Made by a program: the position numbers and the translations under genes
In this document: in pieces, positions 33,953-45,324 of the stretch
Position numbering within the stretch: position 1 is the stretch's first letter
How the letters are laid out: each line of letters begins with the position of its first letter
DNA from: Boswellia sacra
Taxonomy: Eukaryota; Streptophyta; Magnoliopsida; Sapindales; Burseraceae
Direction of reading: 5' to 3'
DNA length: 64,000 nucleotides
Assembly: GCA_013180625.2 (NCBI GenBank)
Contig: SNVD02009787.1
Span: forward strand, 347,397-411,396
The notes under the pieces: generated by a model
What the model was told of the DNA's origin: nothing
The model's database searches: none
What the model saw: only the letters and a program-made list of their open reading frames with translations

Positions 33953-35236
33953 GTATGTTTCTTGCTTGCTGATTATTGTGGGTTGATGATTTATGTTTGT
34001 GTTTGATTGGGTCTTGTGGGTTGATGATTTCGTGTTTGTGTTTTGCAGCACTGGTGTTTATCAGTATTGGGTTGGTGTCTAAACATTTAATTAGTGTTAG
34101 TACAATCGGCATGGTGCTCCAAAAACCCCACAAAAGCATCTGAAATCCTTCAAGTAAATAATAACCTCAAAGCAATGAACATAGAAACAAAATGTGAACA
34201 ACCCACCTACAACTTTTTCCCGAAATCACTAAATCTCCAACCAAAAAAAGCCGACACCTTGCAGATCTGGGAACAAAATAAAAAATCCAGAGAATTACAA
34301 GAAAATGATGACAAGGGTTATCTATAGAACATGGGTTATGGAATGAAACAGATTGGAAAAGCTCATTACAACATGAGAAATGCTTGTTGTTTGTAAGTTA
34401 TTTATCTTTCTTTCTTCACTTTACAGTTTACACGAAATCAGCCAAAAGAATATGAAATAATTAAAGTCCCTTCCCACCTCTCTCTTTCTCTCTCTCGTCT
34501 TCCACTTTATTACAAAAGCTCTTTCTGTAACTGTTTTTTGTTCGTTTGTTGCAAGCTACCTCTGCTACTCCTAGTAAAAAGTTTGACACTAAAATACTAT
34601 TTTATCAGCTGTTGTTTTGTTGGTCACCAGTGATGGGACGCCATTATTTGCTATGTGTCATATGCATTTGTCTAAAAGGTGATCAAACACTTTGCAATTA
34701 TTTTTCAAAACCACCCTTACCATTCAATTGAAATTCAGATTAAATAAACCATTCCATATCGTGCTCCTGCGTGCATGTAAATATACTATAATGTAGAATT
34801 GTAAAATTGCAATGCACTTTTGTTGGTTGCATTTATTAATTAATTCTTCTCCAACACTAACACTTCATCCTGCTCCAGTAAATATATTACAATATGGAAT
34901 TGTAAAATTGCAATGCACTTGTGTTCGTTGCACTTTATTTTTATTTTTATTTTTTGGTTGGATTTGTTTATAGTTTCTTACATGCAGTGAATAGAACCAA
35001 TAATTTATGTTAGTGGACATGACACTTTATACAAAAATAAAAAGATTTCTTGTGTTGAAAATTGTAAAAAATTCGATGCCCAATTCAGTCACATTCTTTG
35101 AGTTATTCGACACTCTTATTGAACTTTATCTCATCAAATTATTGCTATTATTATTATGATTATTTTATAATTATCTTACGGAGGAAAGGCAAGTTTATTG
35201 AATAAGTAAGCAAACCTGAGAGTTGGTGGGTGAAGA
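33953..35236. other. B1 interior, non-coding
   Basis: AT-rich, intron-like. A segment of about 45 bp (AATATACTATAATGTAGAATTGTAAAATTGCAATGCACTT and a variant) is repeated near 34782-34820 and 34879-34920. No gene was recognised. Confidence 0.45.
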
Positions 35237-35660
35237 GGGAGCAAATCAGAGAAGGTGAAGAGAATTTTTCAACAATTCGACGCAAACCACAATAGTGGAA
35301 GAGTTGGAACATGATTACGCAGTTTTCATGAAGGAATTGGGAACTTTGAGAAACAGAGTAAATGGGGTAGGTTTAGAGATCGAGGAAGCTTTTGATGGGC
35401 ACATAGCGATTGGTAGGGTTTTGTACAAGCATCAGTTGTTTAAAGAGGCGTTGGTGAGTTTTAAAAGGGCTTGTGAGTTGCAATCGTTAGATGTTAGGCC
35501 ACATTTTAAAGTTGGGAATTGCTTGTATGTTCTTGGTAGGTATAGATAGGCTAATGATAAGTTTCTCTTGGCATTGGAGGCTGCTGAGTCAGGAATCAAT
35601 GGGCTTGCTTACTTCGACAGATCTATGTCAATCATGAAATTGCAATTAAAGGTGAAGGTA
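35237..35660 (+). pseudogene. Captured EF-hand/TPR protein fragment (At1g05150 type)
   Basis: The plus reading gives RGSKSEKVKRIFQQFDANHN, the N-terminal EF-hand start of the calcium-binding TPR protein family. A frameshift and internal deletion lead directly to VEELEHDYAVFMKELGTLRN and then EEAFDGHIAIGRVLYKHQLF, KEALVSFKRACELQ, PHFKVGNCLYVLG, FLLALEAAESG and, after another frameshift, QIYVNHEIAIKGEG. The match covers the first TPR units. The initiator ATG is missing. It is a truncated, rearranged copy inside B1; the intact parent should be elsewhere in the genome. Confidence 0.88.
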
Positions 35661-36975
35661 CGATTTAAAGTGCTTATTAAACAACAAAAAAGGGGGGAAA
35701 ATAGTTGTTTATTCAAATATAACTGAACCATGATTGATAAACAATAGGCTTCCTTGTTGCATAAATTTTTATAATTAATGATTTGTTTTTGTTAATGATT
35801 GATAAATATTCAATAAACTGTTTTAATTCATATTTTTTTTTAATTATAGAGAAGCACAGGTTCTGTCTTTGTCATTGGCTTCATTTTAGGTTCAAATCTT
35901 TGTCCAGTTAGTGGTGATTGGAGGGTAAGAAATTGATCAATTTTGAAGTTCTTTTTTCTGGATTTTTATGCACTTGAAGAATCAAGAGCTTTAGCAGTTA
36001 GAACTTTAATTCAATTTAATTTCTTCTTTCTTTAAAATTCTATTAGTAGTCCATGTTAGAAAGAGAATGGTTTTTAATTCTCATGAATTATTTCAGGATT
36101 CAGAATATAATTTCTCCCTTTTAAATTTGTTCAGGTTTCGATGGATTCAACAACAATATGTGACAAGAGAAAGTCCAGGTAATCCATTGGTTCTTAATTT
36201 CCTACATTTTGTTAAGGCATAAAAATACCTTTTTACCCAACTTTTTTAGTAGAGAATTACTACTTTACAAATAGTAGTTTGACTTTGTTGACTAACAAAG
36301 GTGGGAACCACAAAGAAGAGTATCAAAATTTTTAATTTGCTGGTGAAGTGATAATTGGAAAGTAGAAGCAGGCGGTGGAAGATGGACCCAGGGCCTTCAC
36401 TTAAAATTTTTGTATACTATCAATTTTTTGTAAGTAAGATATATTTTCATGTACTATTCACTCAGGAAAAAAAAAGTTAAGTTTAGTATAATTTGTTGAA
36501 AATAGTATAAAGTAGCATGGCCCAAAATATTAAGAATATAACAAGGTATCAATTAAAAAAAGTAAAAAATCTTTCTTCACTTAATCAATCAATGGAAGAT
36601 TAATTTTAGAGTTAAGTTTTTTGTACCCAAAATATTGCCCTCAATATCCATGATGTAATCATTAAACGAATTAATTTATAATTTTCAAACCTTTTCGAAT
36701 ATATATAGAGAGAATAAATTAGGCTAAAGTTATGTCAATTAATTGCTATAGAGAGAATTCATTTACTAAACTCACCTAAACTAATTGCCTTCAAATTCAC
36801 TTGCTTTAATTGTTTTAATGTTGATCGTTTTGGTTGCTGGGTATATGTTTTTTCAAGGAATTATTATCATATATGCAGTAGCATCTTCAATGACTAATGT
36901 TTTTGGGAGAACAAAAGTGCTCTTGTTTTATTTTATTTTATTTTATCTTTTTATTCACAAATTTTTATGAATTAC

Positions 36976-37156
36976 AGGCTAGTTTTAGGAGCTTCAATGA
37001 ACCTAGTAAGGAGGTTAGGCCCAACAATCATTAAACTTGAATTCAAGGCATTATGAGTATATAAATTTGGACCAATCATTGGGGCCATTGCAGGAGCATT
37101 TGTGTATAACTTGATAAGAATTACAGACAAACCACTTTGTGAATTAACAAATTTCA
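36976..37156 (+). pseudogene. Captured NIP-type aquaporin exon
   Basis: After an ATTACAG acceptor the plus reading gives LGASMNLVRRLGPTI..stop..YKFGPIIGAIAGAFVYNLIR and ITDKPLCEL, matching the last pore helix region of nodulin-26-like intrinsic proteins. The second NPA box reads N-L-V, and there is a stop about 20 codons later, so no channel can be formed. An open stretch just upstream (36785-36970) is hydrophobic but is not clearly aquaporin. It is the second host fragment in B1, on the same strand as the TPR piece. Confidence 0.8.
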
Positions 37157-37528
37157 GGTACTTTTTTTAAATTTAAGCTTTTACTGCATATTGTTTTTGG
37201 ATCCCATGACAACCTTCATAATTCTTTGCTTTATTATATATTATAATATAGGTTTAGATTATATTTAAGAATTTTTGTATCTAATATTTGAAACAACTAA
37301 AGAAACCTCATGAGTATAGATCCTTTTAACTAAGTTTGCAGTCTCATGATATTTGTTGCTAGTGAATTACGAGATGAAAAGAAGAGTATCGCATATGTTG
37401 TGTTCCATTAGTTGCGTATAGATTACCTCAACAATTGAACTTTCATCTTATGATCGAGAGGGAATATGTGCTTGTGTGAAACAAGGAGAGGAAAGAATAT
37501 CAATATAATTGAAATTGTAATCATTTGA

Positions 37529-37738
37529 ATGCAGGACACTAGTGGAAAAGAAGACTCTGCAAGCCCAGCTTTTGTTTTGTCAGCCGAAGAATCAAAAGTT
37601 GGTGCTGAGGAAGCAATCTTTGTGGCATTTGATATGGTTTCTGAAGCCAAAGAATCAAATAATGGAATTGTTGAAGCAAGCTTGGAAAAACCTGCTCTGT
37701 TTTCTGCACCTGAAGAAAAGCACGATGACAGTAAATAG
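37529..37738 (+). CDS. Unrecognised captured 3' exon
   Basis: The frame opens after a TGCAG acceptor and reads DTSGKEDSASPAFVLSAEES, then KVGAEEAIFVAFDMVSEAKE, and ends in EEKHDDSK-stop. It is acidic and alanine/serine-rich and looks like a genuine C terminus. I do not recognise the source. About 20 bp downstream is a segment (GTTTAACTGTTTGATTATAA..GGATGATGATTGCGTTATAT) shared in inverted orientation with element B2 (45325-45395), so this is the family's 3' end. Confidence 0.4.
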   Translation: MQDTSGKEDSASPAFVLSAEESKVGAEEAIFVAFDMVSEAKESNNGIVEASLEKPALFSAPEEKHDDSK

Positions 37739-37974
37739 GCAAATGGGGACATGTTGTTTAACTGTTTGATTATAACATGTTGAATAGTGTGGATGATGAT
37801 TGCGTTATATTTGGTATTCTTGGATTATGATTGAACCATTATATGAAATATTTTTGTATTTGATTTGATTTCATTATATTCATTGAATGAATGATTACAA
37901 AATTATATTTAATTATTTTGTAGACAGTAAATAAATATAGAATAGCACAAGTATCGAAATTGAGAAAAAATTTT

Positions 37975-38345
37975 TCTAATTATTTACGGCGGTTTCCTGG
38001 TCGACGCAAAAAGTTTTTTCTAACTATTTATGGCGGTTCCTTATAAACCTACGACAGTTGCTCAAAAATTGTATAAAAACTTTTTACAGCGGTTTAGTGA
38101 CTTTTTACAGCGGTTTTTGTCCGTCGTAAATACCACTTTTTACGACGGACAAAAACCGCCGTAAAAAGGTGTGGTGATTGTCAATTTTGTTTCGTCGCTT
38201 GTTTTTGCGTCGAACAACCAAACCGCCGTAAATAAGTTTTTACGGCGGGCCAAAACCGTCGTAAAAGTTTTTACTGCGGTTGTTTTTGCGGCGGTTATAA
38301 CCGCCGTAAATGAATATTTACGGCGGTTTTAGCCCACTGTAAATA
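37975..38345. repeat. Hairpin-rich 3' terminus of B1
   Basis: Repeated, alternately inverted units of TTTACGGCGGTTTT and AAAACCGCCGTAAA (and TTTACGACGGACAAAAACCG) fill the region. Several neighbours form near-perfect stem-loops, for example 38095-38170. The same array is at 44640-45150 in B2. Confidence 0.92.
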
Positions 38346-38363
38346 GTCCTTCCTTTTGTAGTA

Positions 38364-38934
38364 TACTCGCAATTGGCTCTTGATCCAACAATTATGTTCA
38401 TTGAGTTATATCAAAGACTATACTAGCGATACTCTTTTCGTACATTAATCATCCAATACTGTTATTTCTTATTTGAACATGTCAACAAACTGTTATTTAA
38501 TTGCAATAATGAGAGTGGATTATTAATTAAAAAACAAAAATGATTAAAGATTTGAATATAGACTCAAAAAGTAGAATATAAATAAAAGACTGTTGTCATC
38601 GCTTATATATGTATTATGTAAATCAAGCATTCTTATCAAATGTCACTTTTATAGTATCATTCACATGCACACCCATTTTTCTAATAACCTTAGGATAATC
38701 CTTTATTAACAAAAAAAAAGGATATTTTTGCTACATGTTTTATTATAATTAGCGGCAACTTGCAGCCAAATTTCATTCTTGTTATATAGATTATATAATA
38801 AATAAAGAAATTCTAATAATTGTTGTATTTCTTTCATATATTGTTTTTAGTTTTTTGGTACCACTTTTCAATTTATTACATATGATGGTAATGTTTATTT
38901 TATGTTCTTATTTTTGTGCATTTCATTTATTAAT

Positions 38935-38965
<31 letters not shown>

Positions 38966-39317
38966 TCTCTATTGTCGTCAAGGCTAACATTCCATTAAAC
39001 TAATATTCACTAGAAATTAGTGAACAAAAGTAAATAAATAAAAAGCTTATTCCAACCCAGAAAATTAAATTTGTGGCTGCTGTTTCTTTATTTAATTAAC
39101 CAAACAGAAAATAACTTTCATGCATGTAGCATACTTTCATAACAAACAACAACTCTTTATTGGTTGCCAAAAGCTATATAAGCTTCAACTAGTTCTTACC
39201 TTATACTAATAACTGCAGTAATTATAAAAGAAAACTACATATTTAACGCCAAAATCAAGAAAATTAAGATCTATTTGAAGTTCTTGGATGGCATAGTACT
39301 CTTAATGTCCTTGATGA
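38364..39317. other. Intergenic, 3' of the response regulator
   Basis: AT-rich with a (CA)n(TA)n microsatellite at 38935-38964. No gene is supported. Confidence 0.55.
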
Positions 39318-39995
39318 TCAGTTTGACATGTTCATTTCAATCTTGAGTTGCTCCATCAGAGGAATGATCTTCTCAACAGTCAATGGTTTGTCATAGCAAA
39401 CATTCAGACCAGCTAGCATGAAAGCTTGCTTCTCAGATTCTGAATAAAAAGAGCTGACACCCACAATCTTGCTTTTAACTCCCATGGCTCGCAACTCCTT
39501 TATAGCCTGTTACATATGGTAATAAGATGCTTCAAAGTTTTTTTTTTTTTGCGCGTTGTTAAGATTATTTGAAATCTTTTGATATATTTCTTTTTGAAAA
39601 TAAGAAAATAATATTCAGTTTGAGACGCTAAGTAATTTTTTATGGATTGTAAAAATAAAAAATAACCTTGAAATTAAATTATTTTGGGATTGGATATACA
39701 CCTCTATTGCATTTATTTCTTGTATTAAAGTAGATAAATAGGTAATTATTGTAAATTAATGTACCTCAATTCCGTTCATCGAAGGCATTTGCATGTCCAT
39801 GAACACAATATGAAAATTGGCCCCAGCACGATATAGGTCAATAACTTCTTTTCCATTTTGAGCTACTTGAGTTTTGAACCCAATTGACTTCAAAATCTCT
39901 GTATGAATTTTGCAAATGAGAGGCTTATCATCCATGATGAGTGCCGAAAATTGGATGTTAGTTATTGAGCTAGAAGATCCTTCTCCAAATTCCAT
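39318..39995 (-). CDS. Type-C two-component response regulator (ARR22/ARR24-like)
   Basis: There are two coding exons, 39765-39995 (77 codons) and 39318-39506 (62 codons plus TGA), with a phase-0 GT-AG intron, giving 139 aa, the normal length for a stand-alone receiver. Key residues are present: acidic pair D22-D23 (ALIMDD), phosphoacceptor D67 (VFMDMQMP), S95 (VGVSS) and K117 (DKP). There is no DNA-binding output domain. Type-C members accept phosphate from histidine phosphotransfer proteins and can dampen cytokinin phosphorelay. The reading frame is intact, and the gene sits between capture element B1 and a Tigger relic. A 5'UTR intron is likely (see separate entry). Confidence 0.92.
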
Positions 39996-40033
39996 TTTGA
40001 AGATGAATTAATATTTTCCTGTAAAAAGTATGA

Positions 40034-40588
40034 AATTTATTAGTATTTCATCTTTGTATACATATAAACTAAACAGTCGTAAATATTTTTGTATATATAC
40101 TATGATTAATTCTGGCATAAGCTTCTCCCAAAAACAATATGATGCATAAACACTCTATCTAGGAAAGATTACTACTCCTTTTACATATTTTAAATTGAAG
40201 TAAATTATTTCTTAGTAAAATTATATCAATCTTGATTTTCGAGATCTATATTGATTAATTTGAACATGCAAGACATCACACTTTATATGAAAAATTAAAA
40301 CGATTAATTATATATTTGTAGATGAGGCTAACTAAATATAATTAAAAACTACTCTATTATATAAGTATTGATGTTAACAGAACATCATCATCACACACAC
40401 ACACACACACAGAGATCAAGAATATGAGATAGCATATGTCACGCAATTATTACAAGAAATTATGAGAATTTGACAAATAAAACTTAATGTGAGATGCTTT
40501 TCTACTTACAGAGTAGAAGGAACTCAAGGAATACAAGTCTCTATGTTGTAGTGCCTATGTCTACAACTAGTTAGGGTTTTTATATAAG
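40034..40588 (-). promoter_or_regulatory. Response regulator promoter and 5'UTR intron
   Basis: On the minus strand a TATA box (TATATAAAAAC, about 40577-40587) is followed by a leader ending CTACTCT|GTAAGT at 40510. A polypyrimidine acceptor TTTTTACAG lies at about 40034, 38 bp before the ATG. This predicts a non-coding first exon (about 40510-40555) and a 475-bp 5'UTR intron. Confidence 0.6.
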
Positions 40589-41156
40589 CTAGAAAAGGTG
40601 ATAAATTCTTTATCTTCAGTTAAGAAAGTAAATTAATATGCAGAGTTAATAGATTTAGACAGATATGGTGCTTTTCATCTGGCCTAAACTCACACTGTGC
40701 CCCTTGAAAACATAATTGAAAAGTGAAGATGTAATCTGAAACTTAGATTTTTTGCATCATTCAAGATATATGGAGATGAGCTAATGTCTCCGAAAATCTC
40801 TTTGCTGTAAAAGCTCTGACATGACATTGAAATTGTAATCTCAAAATTGGATATGCAATTAAGGATAGATAATGTTTATATTGTTGAACATTATTGCATT
40901 TAGAGTTTATATAATTTATCAATTAAAAAAGTGGTCGTTTTCTCGTTTTTTATATGAGAAAAAAAAACTTGTGTTACATATAGAGATAAGAGCATGCATG
41001 TAACAAGATATGATATTTGTCACTTGGTTATAAACCAAACCTTACAAGATTAAGGAAATAGTTATTTAAATGTTAGCTCTAGCTAATCTAGAAGAGTTAG
41101 GAGATCTTTTGACATAAAATTTCAAAAGATCCCAACCCAATCTAGAAGCTTAAATA

Positions 41157-42100
41157 CAGGAAAATCTCTATAAATAAATATTGTTTGGACTATGAAAAAT
41201 TATTATTTTATAGAGGTTATTTAATTATCGATAAATAAATAATTTATTAATTTACCAATAAATGAATAATTATTCATTTATGAAGATTTTTATGTTTTAA
41301 TTAATTATTTATTGGTAAATTAATAAATTATTTATTTATCGATAATTAAATAGCCTCTATAAAATAATAATTTTTCATGGTCCCAACAATATTTATTATA
41401 CAACAGTTGTTTTTGACACTAAAAAATCCGCTCAGATGAAGGTATAGTTGTAGAATAATAAGGTGGTAAAGATGATGGCATCCATAAATTATATGAAGCC
41501 ATTTTTGCTCTATGATATAGGAATTCAATGGATGTTGAGCAAATTTTACATTATTCTAATGAGGACAATGTAGTGATGGAATTGCCAACTAATGAAGAGA
41601 TTATTGAAGGGGTAATGACTTGTCTATTGACAATGATCATGATCTAGATGATAATTTAGTTTATCAAATGTTTCTCTAAAAGAGGCCATTCAAGCCATAA
41701 CAACCTTACACAACTTCTTGCCACAACATAAAAAAAATATTCCAAATGTGATGCATGCTTTGTAAAAAAATTAAGGGTGAAGTTGAGTTTAGTTTAAATA
41801 GAAAGAAAAAAACATAAAACTTTAGATGCATATTTTGAAAAAGAGCAGAATTGAGAAACTAGAAGTCGTTAAGAAAAAATCATATTGATATAATAAATTT
41901 TATATGTTATATATTTGATGTATTAGATCAATTATTAATTTATATTTTTGTTGAGCCTTAAAGGATTTGGAAAAACTTATTTTCTTATGCATTTAATGAA
42001 TTTATTCATTTATTGCATAGGCCCGAGTCAGGACCGACATATTTTATTATTTAACTGAGGTTATTAATTTATCGAATATTTATTTATTGAGGTTTTACTA
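41157..42100 (+). mobile_element. Tigger/pogo-like DNA transposon remnant
   Basis: The ends read CAGGAAAATCTCTATAAATA (left) and ..TATTGAGGTTTTACTA (right), degenerate inverted repeats of the plant Tigger type (CAGTAAAACCTCTATAAAT). A TA duplication flanks both ends (41155-41156 and 42101-42102). Inside, 41510-41770 reads NSMDVEQILHYSNEDN..ELPTNEEIIEGVM and later SLKEAIQAITTLHNFLPQH, the C-terminal tail typical of plant Tigger/CENP-B-like transposases, with frameshifts. The DDE core is absent, so the element is non-autonomous. It is about 944 bp long. Confidence 0.82.
41165..41399. repeat. Large inverted repeat at the left end of the Tigger relic
   Basis: About 41175-41265 (ATATTGTTTGGACTATGAAA..TTATCGATAAATAAATAA..CAATAAAT) is repeated in inverse at about 41310-41399 (ATTTATTGGTAAATTAATAA..TCATGGTCCCAACAATATTT). 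The left terminal region is therefore present twice, head to head, making a stem of about 90 bp. Confidence 0.9.
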
Positions 42101-42102
42101 TA

Positions 42103-42564
42103 ATACATATTGTTTACATTAAGATGTATAGTTAATACATAATTTAATTTTTCCAAAGAAAAACTTTGATATTTGTATCAATTATAATTTAAGTAGATAC
42201 TCACTAAGATCACAAGATTTTACACTTCTGAAGTCAATTTTATAATTTCTAGCATTTACTAAGCAATTTCCACTTTAGAAAAACAAACACGACTAGCCCA
42301 ATTTATGCTTTCTTCTAATTATCTAGTAAATGAATATCAAACCAAAATTTATTATGTCAAAGGAATTGTTTCTACACAAGAATTGCATAGGGCTGCACGG
42401 GGCCCTTTCCGATCTTTTATTTTAATTTCTCCATAGCCCAATAAAAAAATTATTTACACAAGGTATGCATGAGGAATTACCCATATAGGAAATGACTTCT
42501 AATCGGTCTACAGGGGCGAAACCAGGAATTGATAATTGAGGGCTCAATGGTGAGAAAAAAATAT
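42103..42564. other. Intergenic
   Basis: AT-rich, with no supported feature. Confidence 0.5.
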
Positions 42565-42567
42565 TGA

Positions 42568-43920
42568 GAATATGAAATAATAAAAACTTTACAAGAAATG
42601 GGTATGGCATCCACTGCATATAAAGTCTATAAAATAAGTGATCATGAGACTACTAAACTATTATTAACAGGTTTTACAGGATCATTGAAATATTGGTGGG
42701 ATAATTGTATAGGATTCAATAATCAACAAATCATACTTAATCATGTAGAAAAAAACTCAAGTAGAAGATGAAGATGGGTTTGTAACTATACAAGAAATTC
42801 AAAATGTTGTAGAAGTACTAATATATACAATTTCAATGCATTTAATAGGAAATCCTAAAGAGGAATTAACTAGTTCAAAAATAATTGTAACAAATCTTAG
42901 ATATTCAACCTTAGGAGATTTCAGATGGTATAACGATGTATTTTTAACAAATATATTCAAGAGACAAGACTGCAATGCTTCTTTTTGGAAAGAGAGATTT
43001 ATTGCAGGATTACCAAAATTCTTTTATGAAAAAATAATAAATAAATTAACAAAAATAACATGAGAAAATTCAATTCCTTGGGATAATATAACATATGGAC
43101 AATTGTTTGCTTTTATTAAAAAAGAAGGATTAGCAATATGTCAAGAACAAAAAGAAAAAAGAAAAATAGAAAGTTTTAGCAAAATAATAGGATCGTTTTG
43201 TGAGCAATATGGTTATGAAAATCTTAAGCCACCATCATATTCAAAGAAATATAAGAAAAATAAATCAAAGAAATTTTATAAAAGTCAATTTGATAATCAA
43301 TACTATAAGAAGAATAAGAAAAAATATAAACCTGAGAAAAATTATTCAAAGTCTAAAAAGCAATTAGTATGTTGGAATTGTAGACAACCCGGTCATACAT
43401 CAAAACAATGTAAAAAGAAAAATAAAGTCAATGAACTTATAAATGATCAAGATGAACTAAGAGATAAAATTAATAAATTATTATTTAGTGAACAATCTAG
43501 TCAAGAATCCAGTATTAGTGATAATGAAGATAATGATATTTTAGATATGCAAAATACTGATGATACTTCAGAAAGCAGTAAATCTTCAAGTTGTAAAGAG
43601 GGATTATGTAACTGTAAGCAAATTAATGTAATTACGAAAAATACTAATAAACAAATTTTATTAGATATTATTGATAAAATTGAATATCCGAATATAAAAA
43701 GAGAATATTTATTAAGATTAAAAGAAATATTAGAACAAGAAAGTAGCATTAAGACTCCAGAAATATTTAATTTAAACAAAATATGAGATAACTATCCATC
43801 ACAATCTCTATTTAAATAAGTTACTATAGGAGAATTACAACAAGAAATTAGGAATTTAAAAGAAAAAATAAAAGAAATCAAAAAAGAAATTCAAAATCAA
43901 CAATTGGAACAACTCTAGAC
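42568..43920 (+). pseudogene. Pararetrovirus coat/gag region with zinc knuckle (copy 2)
   Basis: Blocks at 42595-42830 and 42836-43063 (FTGSLKYWWDN, then the DFRWYNDVFLTNIF block) and at 43103-43786 match copy 1. The knuckle CWNCRQPGHTSKQC is intact (CX2CX4HX4C). Damage: an inserted A in an A-run near 42752, TGA at 43061-43063 where copy 1 has CGA, TGA at 43784-43786 where copy 1 has TGG, and TAG near 43917. The C-terminal coiled coil (43830-43910) is still recognisable. Confidence 0.87.
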
Positions 43921-44029
43921 TCAAACTAGATTAACAATACTTGAATCTAAAAATAAAGGTCAAAACACAGCTTCTAGTTCACGAATAGAAGAAGACTATG
44001 TACAAATTGTAGACAAAATTAATTACCAA

Positions 44030-44590
44030 AAATGGTATATAGGAATATTATTACATATAGATAATTATTTATAAATAGAAACAATTGCTTTAGTTGATTC
44101 GGGAGCAGACCAAAATTGTATTACAGAAGGTCTTATTCCAACAAAATATTATAAAAAAAACATCTAAAATATTAAAAGGTGCGAATGGAATAAATTTAGA
44201 AGACAAGTATAAATTATAAAATGTCAAAATATGTAATCAAGGATATTGTTTTAAAACAACATTTATATTAGTAAAAAATCTCAATAAAACATCATTTTAG
44301 GTACTCCATTTTTAACACAAATATATCCATTTAAAATAAATAGTCAAGAAATTCATACTGAAATTATGGAAATAAAAATAAGTTTTAAATTTTTATCACC
44401 TATAGACACAAGAGAAAATCATTCACTACAACAAAATACAATTACTAAACAAATTAATCTAATAATCAATAAACAACATCATATTAATTATCTCCACAAA
44501 GAAATTAAATTAAATATAAAAGAATTGAAGAACAATTAGAAAAACCTAATATTAAGGATGATATAGAAGAAACTGAAAATAAATTTAAAC
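44030..44590 (+). pseudogene. Pararetrovirus aspartic protease remnant (copy 2)
   Basis: ETIALVDSGADQNC at about 44078-44120 is the active-site region (D-S-G intact). A TAA (near 44073) lies just upstream where copy 1 has CAA, and an A-run insertion near 44155 and a small deletion near 44283 shift the frame. The GTPFLTQIYPFK block follows at about 44300. Dead. Confidence 0.83.
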
Positions 44591-44639
44591 AGGAAGTATG
44601 CTCAGATTTGCCTAATCAATTTTAGGCCACTACAACAGG

Positions 44640-45150
44640 AAGGACTATTTGCGACGGGCCAAAACCGTCGTAAATAGTCATTTACAGTGGTTATACGGCG
44701 GTTCTCAACCGCCGCAAAAACAACCGTAGTAAAAGCTTTTACGGTGGTTTTGGCCCGCCGTAAAAAAGGTTTTACGGCGGTTTAGTTGTTCAATATAAAA
44801 ACAAGCGACGAAACAGAATCGACAATTATCACACCTTTTTACGGCGGTTTTATGTCCGCCATAAAAAGTTAATATTTACGACGGACAAAAACCGCCGTAA
44901 AAAGTTAATATTTACGACGGACAAAAACCGCCGTAAAAAGTAATATTTACGACGGACAATAAACAACCGTAAAAAGTCACAAAACCGCTGTAAAAAGTTT
45001 TTATACAATTTTTGTACAACTGTCGTGGGTTGATGGAGAACCGTCATAAATAGTTAAGAAAAATTTTTTGCGTCGACCAAAAAACCCCGTAAATAGTTAG
45101 GAAAAATTTTTTACGCTGACCAAAAAACCGCTGTAAATAGTTGGCAAAAA
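44640..45150. repeat. Hairpin-rich 3' terminus of B2
   Basis: The array has the AAAACCGCCGTAAA/TTTACGGCGG type seen in B1. It includes a perfect tandem stretch: a unit of about 40 bp (AAAAAGTTAATATTTACGAC plus GGACAAAAACCGCCGT) occurs about three times at 44862-44960. The AATTAACAAAA/ATGAATATAATAAAATC sequence beyond (45180-45300) matches B1's 3' region inverted. Confidence 0.92.
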
Positions 45151-45324
45151 TTTTTCAAAGTTTCGCTACTTGTGCTATTCTATATTTAATTGCTGTTTAC
45201 AAAATAATTAACCTATCTCAGAAAAATGTTTTGATATAATTCTGTAATCATTCATTCAATGAATATAATAAAATCAAATCAAATACAAAAATATCTCATA
45301 TAATGATTGAATAATAATCCAGGA

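Larger units (their letters stand above)
33414..38363 (+). mobile_element. Gene-capturing CACTA-like element B1 (hairpin-terminus family)
   Basis: The termini are TACTACAAGAAATG (left) and CCTTTTGTAGTA (right), perfect inverted repeats over 8 bp that differ from CACTACAA by one base. The left end has ACGGCGGTTTTTTAAAACCGCC and the right end a 360-bp array of similar hairpins. The reverse complement of the right end matches the left end of element B2 (44628), and the left end matches B2's right end, so both belong to one family in opposite orientation. No transposase was seen, so it is non-autonomous. It carries plus-strand host fragments (TPR protein, NIP aquaporin). No clear 3-bp target duplication: left flank CTT, right flank TAC. 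Confidence 0.78.
42565..44627 (+). mobile_element. Endogenous pararetrovirus copy 2, 5' segment
   Basis: Plus-strand coat/gag, zinc-knuckle and protease regions are colinear with copy 1 (1-3480). They begin at about 42565, inside the gag-like region, so the true 5' end is missing. The segment ends at 44627, where element B2 is inserted, and homology resumes at 53083. Many stops and frameshifts. See the separate domain entries. Confidence 0.88.

Noticed and set aside
37423..37752. 109-codon minus ORF
   Set aside because: Antisense shadow of the plus exon at 37529-37738, which has a splice acceptor and better composition.
37975..38345. Regularly spaced short repeats that might suggest a CRISPR-like array
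   Set aside because: The units are inverted and variable in spacing, with no unique spacers, and lie at a CACTA-like transposon terminus in a plant genome.
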